Assembly (NCBI RefSeq): GCF_900102465.1
Contig: NZ_FNBW01000007.1
Span: forward strand, 186,001 to 250,000
Reading direction: 5' to 3'
Source: Thalassobaculum litoreum DSM 18839
Lineage (GTDB): Bacteria > Pseudomonadota > Alphaproteobacteria > Thalassobaculales > Thalassobaculaceae
DNA: 64,000 nucleotides
The notes beneath the pieces are model-generated. The model saw only the letters and a list, made by a program, of their open reading frames with translations. It was not told where the DNA came from and did not search any database. The position numbers and the translations under genes are program-made. Below, piece by piece: positions 15,083 through 23,710 of this stretch (the stretch's first letter is position 1; each line of letters begins with the position of its first letter).

Positions 15083-17887
15083 TCAGTCCTCCTGCTTGCG
15101 CAGCAGCACCGACGCGGCGACCCAGTAGGCCGCGACGAAGCCCGCGAGGATGAGGTGGTTGGGATAGAGTCGGGCGAGGTCCAGGCCCTTGTTGAACACA
15201 CCGGTGGCGATGTTCTGGAAATACAGCGACGGGAAGCCGTGGCCGATCACCCGCGCCGCCCCCTCCAGGGCGGCCGCCGGATACATCATGCCGGAGAAGT
15301 TCACCGCCGGGATCATGACGATGATCGCCGTGGCGAAGATCGCCGCGATCTGCGAGCGTACGAAGGTCGAGACCACCAGCCCGAACGCGGTCGCCGCGGT
15401 GGTGTAGAGCAGGGCGCCGGCGAGCAGGGCGACGGGGCCCCCGGCGAAGGGCACGCCGAACAGGCCGAGCATCAGTGCGAGCAGGCAGGCGACGCTCAGC
15501 ATCGCCACGCCGATATAGGGAAGCTGCTTGCCGATCAGGAACTCGATGCGGCGTACCGGGGCGGCGTAGAAGTTGGTGATCGAGCCCAGCTCCTTCTCGC
15601 GCACCACGCCGAGGGCGGTGAGCATGGCCGGGATCATGATGAGCAGCATCATCAGCACGCCCGGCGCGATCGCGTCGGTCGAGCGGAACGCCTGATTGTA
15701 GCGGAACCGGGTCTCGACGGTGACCGGGGGCAGCGCCGCGGCGTGCCCGGTCTCGGTCATCGCGTATTCCTCCAGATAACCCTGGAAGGCGGCCTCCAGG
15801 TAGCCGCGGATGGTCTCCGCCCGCACCGGATTGGCGCCGTCCAGCCAGCCGGCGAGCTCCGGGCTGTGGCCGGCGAGCAGATCGCGCCCGAAGCCCGGCG
15901 GGACCACCACCGCCAGGGCGATGCGGCCGGCGCTCATCTGCCGGTCGAGATCGGCGAAGCCGCTCAGCGCCGGCGCCTCCGCGAAGTAGGGGGAACTGGA
16001 GAGCTGCCGCAGGAACATCCGGCTTTCCCGCGAGCGGTCCTGGTCGAGGGCGGCATAGGTCAGGCTGTCGACGTCGAAGGAGATGCCGTAGCCCATGGCC
16101 AGCATCAGGATCAGCGGGCCGAGCAGGGCGAAGCTCAGCAGGATCGGGTCGCGCCACAGCTCCAGCGCCTCGCGCCGGGCGAAGGCCCAGCAGCGCCGCG
16201 GCGAGAAGATTCCGACGGGGCCGGCATCCGACGTCCGGCCCGGCGACGGGGCGGCTTCCTGCGGCGGTTCCGAGGCCGAAGATTCCCTGGCCGGGGGCTC
16301 CGCCTGCTCCAGATAGCGGATGAAGGCCTCCTCCAGCGATGCCGCCCCCTGCTCGGCGCGCAGGGTCTCCGGCGCGCCGACCGCCAGCACCCGTCCCGCA
16401 TGCATCAGCGAGACCCGGTCGCAGCGGGTCACCTCCTCCATCAGATGGGTGGAGATGAAGATCGTCACCCCGCCGTTGCGCGACAGGTCGTAGAGCAGGT
16501 CCCAGAACCGGTCCCGCGCGATCGGATCGACCCCGCTGGTGGGCTCGTCCAGGATCAGCATGTCCGGCTCGTGCAGCATCGCCACCGCGAGCTGGAGCCG
16601 CTGGCGCACGCCGATTGGCAGGCGGTCCGGGCGCGCGTCGGCGACCTCGCCGAGATCGAACTGCTCCAGCAGCGCCGCGACCCGCCGGCGCTTGCGGTCG
16701 GGCGCCAGCGCGAACAGGTCGGCATGCATGTCCAGGTTCTGGCGGGTCGACAGCTCGGCATAGAGCGAGAAGGACTGCGACATGTAGCCGACCCTTCGCC
16801 GCATGTCGTTGCCCAGCGCGTCGTTGCCCAGCGCGGTCACCGGCGAGCCGAACACCCGGGCCTCGCCCTCCGTCGGCGCCAGCAGGCCGGTCAGCATCTT
16901 CATGGTCGTCGTCTTGCCGCAGCCGTTCGAGCCGAGAAAGCCGAAGATCTCCCCGGCCTCGATCCGGAAGCTGACCCGGTCGACGGCGGTGAAGTCGCCG
17001 AACCGCTTGACCAGGCCCTCGGCCTCGATCGCCGGCGGCCCGTCGACGGCCCTGCGCGGCGGCAGCGCGGCGTCTGTCGGCGCCCGCACGGGCGTGGGCA
17101 GCAGCGCCACGAAGGCCTCGTCGAGGGTGGCGGTGCCGGTCGCCTCCTGGATCTCCCGCGCGGTCCCGCGCGCCAGGACGCGTCCGTGGTCGAGTGCGAC
17201 GATCGTGTCGAAGGTCTCCGCCTCCGACATCTGGGCGGTGGCGACCACCAGGCTCATGCCGGGGCGCCGCGCGCGGATCCGGTCGATCAGGCGCCAGAAC
17301 TGCACGCGCGACAGCGGGTCGATGCCGGTGGTCGGCTCGTCCAGGATCATCAGGTCCGGGTCGTGCACCAGGGCGCAGCACAGGGCGAGCTTCTGCTTCA
17401 TGCCGCCGGACAGCTTGCCGGCGGGCCGGTCGCGGAACGCGGCGATGCCGGTGGCGTCCAGCAGCTCGTCGATATGCCGCGCGCGCTCCTGCGGCGACTG
17501 GCCGTACAGCCGGGCGAAGAAATCGACGTTCTCGGCCACCGACAGGGTCGGATAGAGGTTCCGGCCCAGGCCCTGCGGCATGTAGGCGATGCGTCCGCTG
17601 ACGGCGGCGCGCCGGTCGGCCCGGGCCAGGTCCGCCCCGAGCACGGTGACGCTGCCCTGCTGGATCCGGCGGATGCCGGCGATCAGGCCGAGCAGGGTCG
17701 ACTTGCCGACCCCGTCCGGACCGATCAGACCCAGGCTGCCGCCGGGCGGCAGGGAGAGCGAGATGTCCGACAGCGCCTCGGTCGGCCCGTAGCGGTGCGA
17801 CACGCCCTCCAGGCGGATGCAGGGTGCCGGATCGGTAGGGCCCGGTTCGGTAGGGGTCGGGTCAGTCGGGGCCGGGTCAGGGCGCAT
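15083..17887 (-). CDS. rbbA: RbbA-type fused ABC transporter: two ATPase domains plus ABC-2 permease
   Basis: 934 residues. First ATPase: Walker A 'GPDGVGKST' (56-64), signature 'LSGGMKQKLA', Walker B 'LMILDEPTTG'. Second ATPase: Walker A 'GSNGCGKTT', 'LPIGVRQRLQLA' in the signature position, Walker B 'MLILDEPTSG'. C-terminal ABC-2 membrane domain from about residue 570 with six helices and 'REKELGSITNFYAAPVRRIEFLIGKQ'. This domain order is that of E. coli RbbA. The second signature lacks the usual SGG, as is seen in degenerate half-sites. The N-terminus carries a TDP/TEP repeat encoded across the end of the upstream gene. Confidence 0.93.
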   Translation of the reverse strand: MRPDPAPTDPTPTEPGPTDPAPCIRLEGVSHRYGPTEALSDISLSLPPGGSLGLIGPDGVGKSTLLGLIAGIRRIQQGSVTVLGADLARADRRAAVSGRIAYMPQGLGRNLYPTLSVAENVDFFARLYGQSPQERARHIDELLDATGIAAFRDRPAGKLSGGMKQKLALCCALVHDPDLMILDEPTTGIDPLSRVQFWRLIDRIRARRPGMSLVVATAQMSEAETFDTIVALDHGRVLARGTAREIQEATGTATLDEAFVALLPTPVRAPTDAALPPRRAVDGPPAIEAEGLVKRFGDFTAVDRVSFRIEAGEIFGFLGSNGCGKTTTMKMLTGLLAPTEGEARVFGSPVTALGNDALGNDMRRRVGYMSQSFSLYAELSTRQNLDMHADLFALAPDRKRRRVAALLEQFDLGEVADARPDRLPIGVRQRLQLAVAMLHEPDMLILDEPTSGVDPIARDRFWDLLYDLSRNGGVTIFISTHLMEEVTRCDRVSLMHAGRVLAVGAPETLRAEQGAASLEEAFIRYLEQAEPPARESSASEPPQEAAPSPGRTSDAGPVGIFSPRRCWAFARREALELWRDPILLSFALLGPLILMLAMGYGISFDVDSLTYAALDQDRSRESRMFLRQLSSSPYFAEAPALSGFADLDRQMSAGRIALAVVVPPGFGRDLLAGHSPELAGWLDGANPVRAETIRGYLEAAFQGYLEEYAMTETGHAAALPPVTVETRFRYNQAFRSTDAIAPGVLMMLLIMIPAMLTALGVVREKELGSITNFYAAPVRRIEFLIGKQLPYIGVAMLSVACLLALMLGLFGVPFAGGPVALLAGALLYTTAATAFGLVVSTFVRSQIAAIFATAIIVMIPAVNFSGMMYPAAALEGAARVIGHGFPSLYFQNIATGVFNKGLDLARLYPNHLILAGFVAAYWVAASVLLRKQED
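17826..17887. repeat. short tandem repeats at the HlyD stop / RbbA start
   Basis: Imperfect 9-15 bp units (GGGTCGGGTCAGT-like) encode the N-terminal Pro/Thr/Asp repeats of the RbbA protein and run up to the stop codon of the HlyD gene. The repeats lie in the poorly conserved N-terminal tail, ahead of the first ATPase domain. Confidence 0.55.
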
Positions 17888-18857
17888 CGGGCAGCCGCAC
17901 CGCCAGGTCCTCGGGCCACGCCGCGTCCGGATCGACGCGGATATAGGCGACGCCCGGCACCCCGGTCTTCACGATCGCCCGGTGGCGCTCCAGCACCTCG
18001 GGCGGGATCGTCACCTTGACCCGGAACATCAGCTTCTCGCGCTCGCTCGCGGTCTCCACGTAGCGCGGGGTGAACTGCGCCTGCGAGGCGACGAAGGTCA
18101 CGGCGGCCGGGACCACATATTCCGGGGCCGCGTCGAACACCAGCCGGGCCTCGGCGCCGTAGGGGAGGCGGCCGGCGGCATCGGTCGGCAGATAGACCGT
18201 CATGTAGACGTCGGTCAGGTCGAGCAGGGAGATCACCCGGCCGCCGGCGGCGACGATCTCGCCGGTTTCCGCCAGCCGGTACTGCACCCGGCCGGCGCGG
18301 GGCGCCCGCAGGAAATGCTCGTCGCGGTCCGCCGCGATCCGCTCCACGGTGGCCCTGGCGGCCTCGATGGACGCCTTGGCCCGGGCGATCCCCGCGCGGG
18401 CCGAGGCGACGGCGGCGACCGCCGTCGCATGCTCGGCCCGGCGCAGGTCCACGGTCTCGGCGGCGGTATGTCCGCGTTCGGCCAACTGCTCGGCCCTGTG
18501 CAGCTCGCGTTCGGCGAAGATCCGCTCGCTCTCGCGCTGGGCCAGCACGGCGTTCGCCTCGTTCAGGCCCTCCTCGGTCTGTCGGACGATGGCCTCCGCC
18601 TCGCGCAGCCGGGCATCGACCTCGGCGGCATCCAGCACGGCCACCACGTCGCCGGCCTCGACCATCTCCCCTTCGCGCACCAGGACCGCGTCCAGCCGTC
18701 CCGGGAACTTGGCGGCGATGTCGATCCGCTCGGCCTCGGTCCGGCCGTTCGCGCTGACCAGGCCGGCCGGCAGATCGTCGTGCTCCCGGGCGTGCCAGTA
18801 CCAGACGGCGGCGGCCACGGCGCCGAGAACGAGCAGAACCGGCAGGCTCTTTCGCAT
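17877..18857 (-). CDS. yhiI: HlyD-family membrane fusion protein (YhiI-like)
   Basis: 326 residues. N-terminal anchor helix (5-21), barrel-sandwich halves 'IAAKFPGRLDAVLVREGEMVEAGDVVAVLD' and 'HFLRAPRAGRVQYRLAETGEIVAAGG' flanking a long coiled coil (about 80-165), then a beta-barrel domain. It links the inner-membrane RbbA/YhhJ pump to an outer-membrane channel. First gene of the three-gene exporter operon, overlapping RbbA by 11 bases. A 17-bp palindrome lies 45 bp upstream of its start and may be the operator of the operon. Confidence 0.92.
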   Translation of the reverse strand: MRKSLPVLLVLGAVAAAVWYWHAREHDDLPAGLVSANGRTEAERIDIAAKFPGRLDAVLVREGEMVEAGDVVAVLDAAEVDARLREAEAIVRQTEEGLNEANAVLAQRESERIFAERELHRAEQLAERGHTAAETVDLRRAEHATAVAAVASARAGIARAKASIEAARATVERIAADRDEHFLRAPRAGRVQYRLAETGEIVAAGGRVISLLDLTDVYMTVYLPTDAAGRLPYGAEARLVFDAAPEYVVPAAVTFVASQAQFTPRYVETASEREKLMFRVKVTIPPEVLERHRAIVKTGVPGVAYIRVDPDAAWPEDLAVRLPDAP

Positions 18858-18901
18858 GGGATGCAGACTTCCTGAAAAGGTTGTGACGCCAAATCTCGCG
18901 G

Positions 18902-18918
18902 CAAGCCTATCAGGCTTG
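18902..18918. promoter_or_regulatory. 17-bp palindrome, candidate operator of the exporter operon
   Basis: CAAGCCTATCAGGCTTG: two 7-bp arms around a 3-bp centre, about 45 bp upstream of the HlyD start on the minus strand. The size fits a TetR/MarR-type operator, which is usual for drug exporter operons, but no such regulator gene is adjacent. Confidence 0.4.
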
Positions 18919-18971
18919 GCGGCGGTTGATTTTGCGCTGCATCAAATCGCCGGTGGAGGGTATCGGCCGCA

Positions 18972-19012
18972 TTGATGCAAATCAATTCGTGGTGGCCGCG
19001 ACCTGCTAGGAT
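18972..19012 (+). promoter_or_regulatory. FNR/FixK-type box with -10 element (class II promoter)
   Basis: TTGATGCAAATCAA at 18972-18985 is a perfect TTGAT-N4-ATCAA FNR-family site. A -10-like TAGGAT lies at 19007-19012, placing a predicted transcription start near 19019-19020 with the box centred at about -41.5, the class II geometry. It would drive the small exported protein gene at 19043 and probably the beta-CASP gene after it under low oxygen. Confidence 0.7.
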
Positions 19013-19042
19013 CGGTCAGATCAGGAAAACGGAGGTCACGTC

Positions 19043-19363
19043 ATGGTCACGTTGCTACGTACGGTTCTTCTCGCGGCGGCAGCGCTGCTGTTCGTCAGTC
19101 TCCCGGCCGCGGCCCAGCAGGCGGGTTCCGACGCCGGTCCGGCGGCACAGAAGGTCATCGAGCAGGTCGAGCAGCAGGTCGATTCCACATTCGTCCTCAC
19201 CACCGACCAGCTGGTCGCGATCGCCGGCGGCGCGCTGGTCGGGGCAATCGCCGCCGACCTCGTGCTGCACGGCGGTGCCGGCGCCCTGCTGGGCGCGGTT
19301 GCCGGCGGGCTGATCGGGAACTGGCTCTACGTCCCGTCGGCGCCGGTGCCCGACGGCTCCTGA
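19043..19363 (+). CDS. small exported protein with glycine-zipper helix
   Basis: 106 residues. GGAGG precedes the ATG. Signal peptide ends at 'LPAAAQQAG'. A short Gln/Val-rich amphipathic helix follows, then a glycine-zipper hydrophobic region 'VAIAGGALVGAIAADLVLHG' and 'GALLGAVAGGLIGNWLYV', like small membrane-associated proteins. Function unknown. It lies directly behind an FNR-type promoter and 17 bp ahead of the nuclease gene, so both are probably induced under microaerobic or anoxic conditions. Confidence 0.75.
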   Translation: MVTLLRTVLLAAAALLFVSLPAAAQQAGSDAGPAAQKVIEQVEQQVDSTFVLTTDQLVAIAGGALVGAIAADLVLHGGAGALLGAVAGGLIGNWLYVPSAPVPDGS

Positions 19364-19380
19364 AGGCCGGGCGGCCTCAG

Positions 19381-20970
19381 GTGCAGCTCAGGTTTCACGG
19401 CGCCGCCCATTGCGTCACCGGCTCCTGCTACGAGATCGAGACGGGGGCCGCCCGGATCCTGGTGGATTGCGGGTTGTTCCAGGGCTCGAAATCGGAGCGG
19501 GAGCTGAATTACGGCGACTTCCCCTTCGATCCCGCCGCGATCGACGCGGTCGTGCTGACCCACGCGCATATCGACCACAGCGGCCTGCTGCCGAAGCTGG
19601 TCAGGCAGGGATTCGCCGGATCGATCCACGCCACCCGGGCGACGGTGGACCTGTGCTCGGTGATGCTGCCGGATTCCGCCCATATCCAGGAGGTCGAGGT
19701 CGAGCGGCTGAACCGCCGCAATGCCCAGCGCGGCCGCGAGCCGGTTTCGCCGATCTACTCCCGGCGCGACGCGGCGGACTGCCTGACCCTGTTCCGCCCG
19801 GCCGGCTACGGCGACTGGGCCCCGGTCGCCGCCGGGATCCGGGCGCGGTTCTGGAACGCCGGGCACCTCCTGGGATCGTCCTCGGTCGAGATGGAGATCG
19901 AGCGGACCGCCGAACGGCCGCTCCGGCTGCTGTTCTCCGGCGATATCGGTCCCGGCTTCAAGCTGCTGCATCCCGACCCCCAGGGGCCGCGCGACGTGGA
20001 CTACCTGATCTGCGAGTCCACCTACGGCGACCGGGAACGCCCGACGGTCTCAGTCGACCAGCGCCGCGCCATGCTCGCCGAGGAGGTCCGCAAGGCGGCC
20101 GAGGCGAGCGGCCCGCTGATCATTCCGTCCTTCGCGGTCGAACGTACCCAGGAACTGCTGGTCGACCTGCACCTGCTGATGCAGTCGGGCGAGGTGCCCT
20201 CGGCGCCGATCTTCGTGGACTCTCCGCTGGCGACCCGCGCCAGCGAGATCTTCGAGCGTCACGCCGACGAGATCGAGCAGGGCGACACCCTGCGCGCCGC
20301 CCTGAACGCCCGGCGGGTGCGCTTCACCGAAACGGTGGACCAGAGCAAGGCGATCAACCGCTTCACCGGCTTCTTCGTGGTCATCGCCGCCAGCGGCATG
20401 TGCGACGCCGGCCGGATCCGCCCCCACCTGAAGGCCAATCTGTGGCGGCGCAACGCCACGGTGATGCTGGCCGGCTTCCAGGCCCAGGGCACCCTGGGGC
20501 GCATCCTGCTCGACGGCGCGCAGCGGGTCCGCATCCAGGGCGAGGAGATCGACGTCAAGGCCAGGATCGCGCTGTTCGACCTGTATTCCGGCCATGCCGA
20601 TGCCAGCGAGCTGGTCGCCTGGATCGAGGGTAGGGGGCCGGTCTCGGGCACGATCTTTCTGACCCATGGCGAGGAGACCGCCCTGTCCGCGCTGCACGTG
20701 CGGCTGGCCGCGCGCTTTCCCGACGCGCGGATCGCGGCACCGCATCTGGACGACCTGTACGAGCTGAACGGCGCCGGCACCCTGGTCGCCGAAGGCGGGC
20801 GGCCGCGCCGGCTGCCGCCGGAGAAGGTGGCCCGGCTGGACTGGCACAACGACCTGTCGAAGCTGCTGCTCGACGTCTCCGAGCGGGTCGACGGGGCCGC
20901 CGACGAGCGCGGCCGTGCCGCCATCATCCGCCGCCTGCGTCGCGCCCTGGAGGAGACCGGGGAGGCGTAG
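19381..20970 (+). CDS. metallo-beta-lactamase/beta-CASP ribonuclease-like protein
   Basis: 529 residues, GTG start. 'LTHAHIDHSGLLPKLV' is the HxHxDH zinc motif; 'WNAGHLLGSSSVEM' and 'LLFSGDIG' supply further ligands; 'FVDSPLATRASEIFERH', 'VVIAASGMCDAGRIRPHL' and 'YSGHADASELVAWI' are the beta-CASP A-C motifs. This is the CPSF73/RNase J-related family found in bacteria as a YsgG-type RNA nuclease. It probably cleaves or trims RNA in the cytoplasm. Co-transcription with the upstream small protein under an FNR box suggests a role in RNA turnover at low oxygen. Confidence 0.92.
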   Translation: MQLRFHGAAHCVTGSCYEIETGAARILVDCGLFQGSKSERELNYGDFPFDPAAIDAVVLTHAHIDHSGLLPKLVRQGFAGSIHATRATVDLCSVMLPDSAHIQEVEVERLNRRNAQRGREPVSPIYSRRDAADCLTLFRPAGYGDWAPVAAGIRARFWNAGHLLGSSSVEMEIERTAERPLRLLFSGDIGPGFKLLHPDPQGPRDVDYLICESTYGDRERPTVSVDQRRAMLAEEVRKAAEASGPLIIPSFAVERTQELLVDLHLLMQSGEVPSAPIFVDSPLATRASEIFERHADEIEQGDTLRAALNARRVRFTETVDQSKAINRFTGFFVVIAASGMCDAGRIRPHLKANLWRRNATVMLAGFQAQGTLGRILLDGAQRVRIQGEEIDVKARIALFDLYSGHADASELVAWIEGRGPVSGTIFLTHGEETALSALHVRLAARFPDARIAAPHLDDLYELNGAGTLVAEGGRPRRLPPEKVARLDWHNDLSKLLLDVSERVDGAADERGRAAIIRRLRRALEETGEA

Positions 20971-20991
20971 CGGGAACGGGCCGTCCGTCGC

Positions 20992-22029
20992 TCATTTCTC
21001 CGCCACGTCCGGCCGGACGCGCGGCCGTTCGGAGATCGCAGGCGCGCCGACGGAGGCGTGCCGGGCCTCGCGCGCCGTCGTCCACAGGGACACCGCGATC
21101 CCGCCCGCCAGAAGCCCCAGGGTGACCGACAGGGAGACCGCCGGCGGTATCTTGGCGAGGTTCAGCATGTCGGCGGCGAAGATCTTGGCGCCGATGAACA
21201 CGAGGATCAGCGCCAGGGCGTATCGCAGATAGGCGAAGCGGTGGATCATCGCCGACAGCGCGAAGAACAGCGAGCGCAGCCCCAGGATCGCGAAGATGTT
21301 CGAGGTGTAGACCACATAGGGTTCCGTGGTGATCGCGAAGATGGCCGGGATCGAGTCGACGGCGAAGACCACGTCGGCGAGTTCGACCATGACAAGGGTC
21401 AGGAAGAGCGGCGTGACGAAGAGAACCTCGGCGCCGGTGCGGTGGTCGCTATGGCGCACGAAGAAGCGATCGCCGTGGAGCTGCCGGGTCACCCGCAGGT
21501 GCCGGCGCATGAACCGCAGCACCGGATTCTGGGCGATGTCATAGGTGATCTCGGCGGCGAACAGCATCTTCACCCCGGTGATCATGAGGAAGGCGGCGAA
21601 GAGATACAGCACCCACTCGAACTGGGTGATCGCCGCGGCGCCGGCGACGATCATCACCCCGCGCAGCACGATGACGCCGAGGATGCCCCAGAACAGCACC
21701 CGGTGCTGGTGGATACGGGGAATGCCGAAGAAGCCGAAGATCATGGCGATGACGAAGATGTTGTCCATCGCCAGGCTCTGCTCGACCACGAAGCCGGTGA
21801 GGTAGTCGAGTGCCGCGTCGGTGCCGAGCCGGTGCCAGATCCATCCGGAGAACGCCACGCCCAGGCCGATATAGAAGGCGGACAGCTTCAGGCTCTCGGC
21901 GATGCCGATCTCGTGGGTCCGGCGGTGCAGGACGCCGAGATCGAATGCCAGCAGGGCGAGGACGAAGGCCAGGAAGCCGAGCCACATCCACAGCGGCTCG
22001 CCGATCACCTGCGCGAACAGTATGTCCAT
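20992..22029 (-). CDS. TerC-family integral membrane protein
   Basis: 345 residues from ATG 22029 ('MDILFAQVIGEPLWMWLGF'); reading further upstream gives Arg/Pro-rich shadow sequence. About nine hydrophobic segments. 'VVEQSLAMDNIFVIAMIFGFFGIP' and 'VELADVVFAVDSIPAIFAITTEPYVV' hold the paired acidic motifs of TerC/Alx proteins, now linked to manganese export. It lies downstream of a small membrane protein on the same strand. No manganese riboswitch is evident in the leader. Confidence 0.92.
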   Translation of the reverse strand: MDILFAQVIGEPLWMWLGFLAFVLALLAFDLGVLHRRTHEIGIAESLKLSAFYIGLGVAFSGWIWHRLGTDAALDYLTGFVVEQSLAMDNIFVIAMIFGFFGIPRIHQHRVLFWGILGVIVLRGVMIVAGAAAITQFEWVLYLFAAFLMITGVKMLFAAEITYDIAQNPVLRFMRRHLRVTRQLHGDRFFVRHSDHRTGAEVLFVTPLFLTLVMVELADVVFAVDSIPAIFAITTEPYVVYTSNIFAILGLRSLFFALSAMIHRFAYLRYALALILVFIGAKIFAADMLNLAKIPPAVSLSVTLGLLAGGIAVSLWTTAREARHASVGAPAISERPRVRPDVAEK

Positions 22030-22126
22030 CGGATGGTCCCTGCCGGCGTCGGTCGGGCGATGGCGCCGGCACCGCGGGAGCACCGGCGGCTCTCGCGGTG
22101 GGGCGTGGCGCCAGGGCGGATCTGCC

Positions 22127-22456
22127 TTAGAGGGGCATCGCCTGGGCCGGAGGAACGCGGCGTGCCCGGGCCTCGTGGCGTTGCCAGAGCGCCCGCGCCA
22201 CGACGAGCAGCACAAGGCCGACGGGCACCGCGATCGCGATCTCGCGCAGCATGTGGGCGGAGAGGGCCGCCTCGATCAGGAAGGCCATGCCGCAGGCGAG
22301 CAGGCTGGTGATCAGCGTGCCGGCCATCGCGGGCATGAAGTAGTCGTCGTCGGACAGTGTCGCCCTGGCGACGAACCGGTGCGTGAACACGAGCGCGAGG
22401 ATCCCGCCGCCCAGCAGCAGGACGCCGATGAGGAGTTCGGTCAACACGGATGACAT
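22127..22456 (-). CDS. small three-helix membrane protein
   Basis: 109 residues with hydrophobic segments at about 7-25, 43-62 and 72-88, and a basic C-terminal tail. No family recognised. It is 97 bp upstream of the TerC gene on the same strand, so the two may form one transcript. The start has no clear ribosome binding site. Confidence 0.6.
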   Translation of the reverse strand: MSSVLTELLIGVLLLGGGILALVFTHRFVARATLSDDDYFMPAMAGTLITSLLACGMAFLIEAALSAHMLREIAIAVPVGLVLLVVARALWQRHEARARRVPPAQAMPL

Positions 22457-22684
22457 GGGGAGGCTTTCAACGGCTCAGGACAAGGACCGCCAGATGAGCC
22501 GCTACTGGTGGTCGTCGTCATGTGGGGAGTCCCGGGCGTTCCGGGAATGCCGACCCGCTCAGATTAGCCCCGCGTGTCCCTCACGGCGGGGCGGCCAGCC
22601 ATGCAAGAATGCCGCTTCCAAATCGCAGTCCCAATCCCCAGCGACCCGAGACCCGGATCCCGGCGGCTATCGTCCGCTTGGGAT

Positions 22685-22769
22685 TGGTGGCCCCGGAGGG
22701 ACTCGAACCCTCACGCCCGAAGGCTCGCGATTTTAAGTCGCGTGCGTCTACCAGTTCCGCCACGGGGCC
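22685..22769 (-). tRNA. tRNA-Leu (anticodon UAA)
   Basis: On the minus strand the sequence begins GGCCCCG and ends CGGGGCC-A-CCA, a perfect 7-bp acceptor stem with encoded CCA (22685-22687). 'GCGGAACTGGTAGACGC' is the leucine D-arm, the anticodon loop reads CTTAAAA with UAA, 'GCCTTCGGGC' is the long variable arm of class II tRNAs, and 'GGTTCGAGTCC' the T-arm. It reads UUA and possibly UUG leucine codons, which are rare in this GC-rich DNA. Confidence 0.97.
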
Positions 22770-22796
22770 GTGTGCGGTGTCGGATCGGCTGTCTGT

Positions 22797-23603
22797 CTAC
22801 AGCATATCCGTAACGCGGTTCCAGATCGCCGTGAACCAGCCCTGCCAGCCGGGGCCGAGCATGAGGTTGTGCGGGGCCTCGGGCAGGCGGAGGTGGCCGG
22901 CGCCGTAGAACCGGGCGATGGCCTCGTCCTGGCCGGGCGGGTGGCGGGCCGGGTCGTCGCGGCCGCCCTCCACCACCAGGATCGGCAGGTCCGTCGGCAG
23001 GGCGGCCGGATCGACCGGGATGCGCAGATCGTAGCGCTGGTTCAGCAGGCGCGGGCTCTCGGCACTCAGGCGGGCGGCCATGGCGGCCAATGCCTCCGGT
23101 GCCAGATGCGGGGCGTAGCGCTCGCCGGCCTGGGCCGCGCTCAGCGGCGGGCACAGCGCGCTCTCGTCGACCAGCGGCACCCGGGCGGCGCCGGGCAGGT
23201 TGCCGGGCGGCGAGGGGCAGACCAGCAGCAGGCCCGCCACCGGGCGGTTCAGCGCGGCCAGCACGACCAGCAGGCCGCCCATGGAATGGCCGACCACCAG
23301 CGGCGGCGCGCCGATAGCGTCGATGGCGGCGACCACGTCGGCCGTCATCTCCTCGGCCCCGTCGGTGCGGAACGCCGCGTCGGGCGCCAGCCCGCCATGG
23401 CCACGCAGATCCAGGGAATGGACCGCCCAGCCCTCGGCATCGAGCCGCTCGACCCAGCCGTCCCAGCACCAGGCGCCGTGATAGGCGCCGTGCACCAGCA
23501 GCACCGGCGGACGGCTATCGGCCGAGGCGGCGCCGGGAGCTGCGCTTGCGGCGCGTGCGGCCACCGAGTGCAGCCGGGCCGGGCCCAGCGCGCGGGCGGT
23601 CAT
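22797..23603 (-). CDS. alpha/beta hydrolase
   Basis: 268 residues from ATG 23603. 'VLLVHGAYHGAWCWDGW' is the oxyanion-hole HG motif, 'VVGHSMGGLL' carries the nucleophile Ser, 'VVEGGRDDPA' the likely Asp, and 'PHNLML' near the C-terminus the His. Lid region 'GNLPGAARVPLVDESALCPPLS' varies in the family. Ester, lactone or similar hydrolase; substrate unknown. It follows the IlvE gene on the same strand but after a likely terminator. Confidence 0.88.
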   Translation of the reverse strand: MTARALGPARLHSVAARAASAAPGAASADSRPPVLLVHGAYHGAWCWDGWVERLDAEGWAVHSLDLRGHGGLAPDAAFRTDGAEEMTADVVAAIDAIGAPPLVVGHSMGGLLVVLAALNRPVAGLLLVCPSPPGNLPGAARVPLVDESALCPPLSAAQAGERYAPHLAPEALAAMAARLSAESPRLLNQRYDLRIPVDPAALPTDLPILVVEGGRDDPARHPPGQDEAIARFYGAGHLRLPEAPHNLMLGPGWQGWFTAIWNRVTDML

Positions 23604-23651
23604 GTCGGGTCGGGTCAAGCGGAGCTCCCTGGGGCGTGGATACGGCGCCTG

Positions 23652-23687
23652 GAACAAGAAGGCGCGACACCCGGGGGTGCCGCGCCT
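23652..23687 (-). terminator. probable intrinsic terminator of ilvE
   Basis: On the minus strand AGGCGCG...CGCGCCT forms a long GC stem with inner CACCC/GGGTG pairs, followed by the T-rich tail TTCTTGTT. It lies 24 bp beyond the ilvE stop. Confidence 0.65.
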
Positions 23688-23710
23688 GTCCGGATCGGTC
23701 GGGCGGCGGG

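Noticed and set aside
12451-15153. Long plus-strand open frame across the amidase end and the SDR and permease genes
   Set aside because: Arg/Gly/Ala/Gln-rich shadow; the real genes on these bases have complete family motifs.
15059-18019. Very long plus-strand frame opposite RbbA
   Set aside because: Antisense shadow; RbbA shows two full sets of ATPase motifs.
18926-18945. Second FNR-like site (TTGAT and ATCAA separated by 10 bases)
   Set aside because: Spacing is 10 rather than 4, so it is not a standard FNR/FixK box; kept out of the feature list.
22030-22126. Possible manganese (yybP-ykoY) riboswitch before the TerC gene
   Set aside because: Neither this gap nor the leader of the small upstream gene shows the conserved motif of the class.
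22457-22684. Small gene in the gap before tRNA-Leu
   Set aside because: Open frames here run through the tRNA sequence or lack ribosome binding sites; only GC hairpins are visible.
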